37,992 nt of DNA from Legionella steigerwaltii (lineage in GTDB: Bacteria > Pseudomonadota > Gammaproteobacteria > Legionellales > Legionellaceae), in the NCBI RefSeq assembly GCF_001468065.1, contig NZ_LNYZ01000017.1, forward strand, positions 1 to 37,992. The letters run 5' to 3'. The notes under the pieces were generated by a model. That model worked only from the letters and a program-made list of their open reading frames with translations. It did not search any database and was not told the DNA's origin. Each line of letters begins with the position of its first letter. The first letter of the stretch is position 1. Both the position numbers and the translations under genes were made by a program. Shown here piece after piece: positions 34,324 through 37,992 of this stretch.

Positions 34324-34407
34324 GTAGCCTGGGTGAAGGCGAAGCCGTAACCCGGGAAAATTTGTTGCGAAGAAAACCCGGGTTACGCTACGCTTCACCC
34401 AGGCTAC
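34324..34407. repeat. REP pair abutting the ABC exporter stop codon
   Basis: Arms GTAGCCTGGGTGAAGGCGAA and CGCTTCACCCAGGCTAC. The right arm ends on the base before the minus-strand stop codon at 34408, so the exporter mRNA ends in this hairpin. Confidence 0.88.
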
Positions 34408-36174
34408 TTACATCTCATCAGGTAAAAAGCCCCCAGCTTGCATTTTCCACATACGACTGTAGTGACTTGGTATTTTGATCAGTTCTTCATGTGAACCATC
34501 TTCAATAATACGCCCTTTTTCAAAAACCAAGATACGATCCATTTCAGATAAAGTGGAAAGTCGGTGCGCAACTACAATGGTTGTTCTGTTTTGCATTAAC
34601 ACATGCAAACCATCCTGAATCAATTTTTCAGTTAGTGAATCCAGGGCTGAAGTTGCTTCATCCAAAATCAGGATCGGCGCATTTTTCAACATGGCTCGGG
34701 CAATAGCAATCCGTTGTCGCTGTCCTCCTGATAATTTAATTCCTCGTTCACCAACTAATGCATTATATTTTTCCGGAAGTCTGGAAATGAACTCATGGCA
34801 GTGTGCTTTTTTTGATGCAGCAACAACTTCTGCATCGGTTGCATCAATATGACCATAACGGATGTTTTCCATTAAAGTGCGATGAAATAAGGTTACATCC
34901 TGCGGAATCATTGCAATATTTTCACGCAATGATTCCTGAGTTACATCGCGAATATTTTTTCCATCAATCAAAATTTGTCCTGACTCCACATCAAACAAGC
35001 GAAGAATCAGATTTACAAAAGTACTTTTTCCAGATCCAGATAAGCCTACCAGACCAATTTTTTGCCCTGGTTCAATCACAATGGATTTATTTTTAAAAAG
35101 ATGGGCTCCTTCATCATAGTGAAAGCTCACGTTTTTAAATTCAATACGACCTTGAGTGACTGTTAGAGGCTGCGCATTGGGCTTATCCGTGATCTCATGG
35201 GGTTCTGAAATCAGGGTTAAAGCTTGTTTGCATTTTCCAAGTTCTTCAGCGAAATGTACAAATTGGCTTGCCAGATACCATAAATTATAAAAAATACTGA
35301 TTGATAATGAGATAACAAAACTAAAATCACCAATGGATACTTGGTTTTTACTGTACATAACGACCAGCACATATAAATTGACAGCGATCAGCACGATAAT
35401 ACTCAGATCCCAATAGCTACGCATTTTCAGGATGGTCCATTGCATGATCTGATCCTTATCGGTCGTATCCTGGGTTGCATTGCGAATGACTTGATTCTCA
35501 AAGGCAGCCCTGGAAAACAAGCGCAAGTTCGTAATGTTGCTTATGCTATCAACAATTTTACCGACCAGGGTCGTTTTACTGGTCGCGAAAAAATTCGATA
35601 GGTCTTGAACCGGTTTGAAATAAACGATTGCGATCCCCAGAAAAGTAATGGCCCAGATAAGTAAAATCAAAGCAAATATTGGCTGCACAATCAGCATGCT
35701 GATAATCGCAATAATAAGACCCACAATTTGCGCCGCCGCATCATCGATTGTTGTAAAAATCGCGATAGTACCCGCAGTCATGTCGGAGATTTTATTGGAT
35801 AAGCTGCCTGCAAAGTTATTTTGGAAAAAACGATGCGAATGCTGATTCAAATAAGCAAACATGTTATTAACCAGGTCATATCGTAAGTAGGGGAATAACT
35901 TCAATCGGAGCCAATCCGAAAGACGCATGTCCACGGCAATTAATACCCAAAGTGTGATATATACAATGACATAGGGTTTTATGGCATCAAATAGAGCTGA
36001 TTTATCGCCCGAAAATGCCGCAACCTTATCAATAATTAGTTTTAACACATAAGGAGAAAGAGCATTATTAATCCCCCAATAAGCAGCAGTGAGCAATAAT
36101 CCAATAACATATACACTGTATGGTTTTATCAGACTCAAGAAAAATTTGTTTAGTGAAACGTTTTTTTTATTCAT
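34408..36174 (-). CDS. ABC exporter, fused membrane and ATPase domains
   Basis: A 588-residue half-size exporter of the MsbA/multidrug type. Six membrane helices span about 15-310. The ATPase domain carries Walker A GLSGSGKS (about 375), the signature LSGGQRQR (about 480), Walker B ILILDEATSALDS (about 500) and the His switch VVAHRLSTL. It would work as a homodimer in the inner membrane. It lies 25 bp downstream of the ABC-F gene and is very probably co-transcribed with it, suggesting a joint role in tolerance of an antibiotic or toxin. Substrate unknown; lipid export is possible, but there is no lipid gene nearby. Confidence 0.92.
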   Translation of the reverse strand: MNKKNVSLNKFFLSLIKPYSVYVIGLLLTAAYWGINNALSPYVLKLIIDKVAAFSGDKSALFDAIKPYVIVYITLWVLIAVDMRLSDWLRLKLFPYLRYDLVNNMFAYLNQHSHRFFQNNFAGSLSNKISDMTAGTIAIFTTIDDAAAQIVGLIIAIISMLIVQPIFALILLIWAITFLGIAIVYFKPVQDLSNFFATSKTTLVGKIVDSISNITNLRLFSRAAFENQVIRNATQDTTDKDQIMQWTILKMRSYWDLSIIVLIAVNLYVLVVMYSKNQVSIGDFSFVISLSISIFYNLWYLASQFVHFAEELGKCKQALTLISEPHEITDKPNAQPLTVTQGRIEFKNVSFHYDEGAHLFKNKSIVIEPGQKIGLVGLSGSGKSTFVNLILRLFDVESGQILIDGKNIRDVTQESLRENIAMIPQDVTLFHRTLMENIRYGHIDATDAEVVAASKKAHCHEFISRLPEKYNALVGERGIKLSGGQRQRIAIARAMLKNAPILILDEATSALDSLTEKLIQDGLHVLMQNRTTIVVAHRLSTLSEMDRILVFEKGRIIEDGSHEELIKIPSHYSRMWKMQAGGFLPDEM

Positions 36175-36199
36175 AATCTTTACTCGGTTTTGGGTACAG

Positions 36200-37630
36200 C
36201 TATAAGGTGTTTAATAGTCCATCCTTAATTTCATACCGATCAGTTAATTGGATAGCATTCAGAAAATTAGCATCATGGGAAATAACAATCATTGCTCCAG
36301 GATAAGCTTTAAGTACCTGAATGACATGAGCGCGTGTTTCTCTATCCAGGTTGTTTGTCATTTCATCCAAAATAAGTATTTTGGGAGTGATCGCCGCAAT
36401 CTGTGCCAAGGAAAGCCTAGCTTTTTCTCCACCTGATAAGGTTGAAACCAAAGCATCAACTTCTTCATTTTTTCGGAATAAAAAATCATTTAAATGCTCC
36501 CTAATTTCAGTACTGGATTTATTTATTAAGCAACAGCTTATCGCTTCCCATACTGTTTTATCCTCTGGCAGCGCCGTGTAATGTTGATCAAGATAGCCAA
36601 TCTCATATGCGTGGGGGATAATCCAATTTCCTGTTGTTATTACAGACGGATTACCCAATAAGGCTCGGAGCAAAGTAGATTTACCTGAACCATTATCCCC
36701 ACAAATTGCAACCCGGTCTCGCGCTTTGATTGAGAGGCTCAATTCACGCAAAATAGGATTGTTTTCATCATAACCAATAGTACCTTCGCTGATTGTTACT
36801 AAAGTTTGGTTCGTTTGTACTCCATGCACAGCAAATTTGGGATGAATTGTCTCAGCTAGGTAAAGCCCTGATAAACGCTGGCTTAATTCGTGTTTCTTAT
36901 GACTGATCGCGCTTTTTTTACGCCCGGAAGTCTCTTGTGCATTCCTCGCTTTGCTTTGTGAAACAATGGTTGGCCATTTCCTCTGCTGGATGTGTTTTTC
37001 TCCTTGAGTTCTACTGCTTTTGGCTCGTGCCTGTTCTCTCATCATATCTGCATGCAGTTGTTTTTTCTGACGTATCAGTTCTGCAATTTCATCTTCAATC
37101 GCATGACGCTGAATATTGGTCTCTCGCAAATAATCCTCATAACATCCTGTAAAGACATTTACTTTGGCTTGATCAATATGCCAAATCGTATCTACAGTGG
37201 ATTGCAATAATTCGATATCATGAGTCACCATAATTAAGGTTCCTCCATAATCAGAAAGCATTCTCATCAAAGAATGTCGATTTTTACGATCCAGGTGATT
37301 ACTGGGTTCATCGAGCATTAAGAGATTCGGATCAGAAGCTAATGCCTGCGTCAATAATTTTTGAAAACGCTGTCCTCCACTTAATGAGTTATATTCTTCA
37401 ATGACTTGTGGGACATAACCTATATTTAATCCTTGCGGAAAATGGATGTCACCATCAGATGGTTCAAGTAATCCTGCAAGTAATTTGAGTAGGGTTGATT
37501 TTCCACTGCCGTTGCGCCCAATAATCGCAATACGACTGCCATTGGAAACTTGGCCACTAAAGTCTAAAAAACATGTTTTGTGGGGGAAAGAAAGACCAAG
37601 ATTTTGAAATCGAATTGGCTTATGCATCAT
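36200..37630 (-). CDS. ABC-F family ATPase, short antibiotic-resistance-like form
   Basis: A 476-residue soluble protein with two ATPase domains and no membrane helices. Domain 1: GRNGSGKS, then LSGGQRFQ only about 45 residues later, then LMLDEPSNHLD. Domain 2: GDNGSGKS, LSGGEKARLSLAQ, LILDEMTNNLD. The basic linker between them (KQLHADMMREQARAKSSRTQGEKHIQQRKW) should reach the ribosomal P or A site. The compact first domain and total length are closer to Msr/Vga-type ribosome-protection proteins than to EttA or Uup. I chose the ATG at 37630; a GTG three codons earlier is also possible. A structured leader with uORFs precedes it. Confidence 0.88.
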   Translation of the reverse strand: MMHKPIRFQNLGLSFPHKTCFLDFSGQVSNGSRIAIIGRNGSGKSTLLKLLAGLLEPSDGDIHFPQGLNIGYVPQVIEEYNSLSGGQRFQKLLTQALASDPNLLMLDEPSNHLDRKNRHSLMRMLSDYGGTLIMVTHDIELLQSTVDTIWHIDQAKVNVFTGCYEDYLRETNIQRHAIEDEIAELIRQKKQLHADMMREQARAKSSRTQGEKHIQQRKWPTIVSQSKARNAQETSGRKKSAISHKKHELSQRLSGLYLAETIHPKFAVHGVQTNQTLVTISEGTIGYDENNPILRELSLSIKARDRVAICGDNGSGKSTLLRALLGNPSVITTGNWIIPHAYEIGYLDQHYTALPEDKTVWEAISCCLINKSSTEIREHLNDFLFRKNEEVDALVSTLSGGEKARLSLAQIAAITPKILILDEMTNNLDRETRAHVIQVLKAYPGAMIVISHDANFLNAIQLTDRYEIKDGLLNTL

Positions 37631-37682
37631 GTAACTCACTTAAGTATTCTAAATGGGGCAGTTGTTTGACTGCTTCCGTCAT
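37620..37682 (-). CDS. Upstream ORF overlapping the ABC-F start
   Basis: A 20-codon ORF in the ABC-F leader, starting with ATG at 37682 and ending ten bases inside the ABC-F gene. Its ribosome site (AGGG) is too close to be strong. A 5-codon ORF (MDIIS) lies upstream at 37704-37721. Short leader ORFs commonly control ABC-F resistance genes by ribosome stalling. Confidence 0.35.
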   Translation of the reverse strand: MTEAVKQLPHLEYLSELHDA

Positions 37683-37708
37683 AGCCCTAGGCGTAGGGTG
37701 TACTTAAG
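37639..37708 (-). promoter_or_regulatory. Folded leader of the ABC-F gene
   Basis: In the transcript, CTTAAGTA (37708-37701) can pair with TACTTAAG (37646-37639) just at the GTG and next to the ATG of the ABC-F gene. Inside the stem are two more hairpins, CCCTA-CGCC-TAGGG and GCAGT-CAAACA-ACTGC. The outer pairing could hide the translation start and be opened by stalled ribosomes. Confidence 0.45.
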
Positions 37709-37768
37709 AAATAATGTCCATGATGTGTTTAAGCCTCTTAAAGATGTGCTTGTTAGATATTGGGTATA

Positions 37769-37798
37769 ATTGTAACCGATTGCATGATTATATGTCAA
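37769..37798 (-). promoter_or_regulatory. Sigma-70 promoter of the ABC-F/ABC exporter operon
   Basis: On the minus strand a consensus TTGACA (37793-37798) and TACAAT (37769-37774) are 18 bp apart. The predicted start, near 37762, gives a leader of about 130 bases. Confidence 0.65.
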
Positions 37799-37864
37799 AT
37801 TTATACATGAAACATAGAAATTTTCGTCCCGATTACACTGTGTAATCAGGGAACTTTGCATACA

Positions 37865-37901
37865 CCCCTCACCCTAACCCTCTCCCCAAAGGGGCGAGGG
37901 G
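37865..37901. repeat. G/C-rich REP palindrome beside the right IS end
   Basis: This is the inverted copy of 90-126 (one mismatch), next to the right IS end. The rest of 37640-37864 holds the ABC-F promoter and leader and no other gene. Confidence 0.75.
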
Positions 37902-37911
37902 ATAAAAGGGG

Positions 37912-37992
37912 GGTACAAACCGGGTAGACTGGTAACACTTTAAACCGGGATGATAGGTAACACTTTCTTAGGAGAAAAAGGTGTTACCGATG
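37912..37992 (+). mobile_element. End of an insertion sequence running out of the window to the right
   Basis: This is the exact inverted match of bases 1-81. Two tandem 25-bp units lie at 37917-37941 and 37942-37966. AGGAG at 37970-37974 then precedes a GTG at 37981 by six bases, with GTG TTA CCG ATG as possible first codons of a transposase that continues beyond the window. Confidence 0.7.

Noticed and set aside
1..37992. The whole window as a 38-kb composite transposon between inverted IS copies
   Set aside because: The content is ordinary chromosomal genes (prfC, tag, pnt, ssrS, tRNA-Ser, nagZ). Identical ends are better explained by an assembly breaking at repeats, though inversion between the copies remains possible.
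1..37992. CRISPR arrays, prophage genes, toxin-antitoxin pairs or defence systems
   Set aside because: No regularly spaced direct repeats, phage structural genes, integrases or recognisable defence families are present. The many palindromes are REP or MITE-like.

Overview
The window is 38 kb of AT-rich, densely coded chromosomal DNA from a gammaproteobacterium. I think it is Legionella or a close relative. The reasons are the gene content, many Legionella-like secreted proteins with no recognisable family, the split transhydrogenase, and repeated intergenic REP palindromes. This is inference from recalled family resemblance, not a database match. Both ends are the same 81-bp sequence in inverted orientation: the promoter-side end of an insertion sequence that runs outward. 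The window is therefore probably one assembly contig broken at two IS copies; a 38-kb composite transposon is less likely.

Layout. 0.3-4.2 kb (minus): a three-gene set of CoA-transferase, CitE-type lyase and MaoC hydratase, best read as an itaconate degradation operon, preceded by DUF72 and DUF3775 genes. 4.5-5.4 kb (plus): a YqjD/YqjE/YqjK-like membrane stress operon. 5.6-8.7 kb: an orphan gene, then a minus-strand cluster (GNAT-like protein, DegT-type aminotransferase, SDR reductase) that looks like small-molecule or amino-sugar biosynthesis. 9-15.8 kb: YheT hydrolase, the glutathione-dependent formaldehyde operon frmA-fghA behind a 22-bp palindrome, two tiny membrane ORFs, Maf, Tag and release factor 3. 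15.9-19.4 kb: a secreted protein and the proton-translocating transhydrogenase pntA1-pntA2-pntB. 19.5-26.2 kb: kdpF-A-B-C-D, with a KdpD that ends before the kinase module and no KdpE. 26.4-26.6 kb: 6S RNA (ssrS) with its terminator. 26.8-34.3 kb: CAP-domain and other exported proteins, tRNA-Ser(GGA), NagZ, and a DAACS-family symporter preceded by a short leader ORF ending in four cysteine codons. 34.4-37.7 kb: an ABC exporter and a short ABC-F protein with a structured leader.

Themes. Several loci fit life inside phagocytes: disposal of itaconate, formaldehyde detoxification, high-affinity potassium uptake, NADPH supply, and acquisition of amino acids, perhaps cystine. The two most novel regulatory observations are the poly-cysteine leader peptide upstream of the symporter and the folded leader with uORFs upstream of the ABC-F gene. 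Intergenic space is filled by two REP families, a MITE-like element in a long and a short form, and several perfect inverted repeats.
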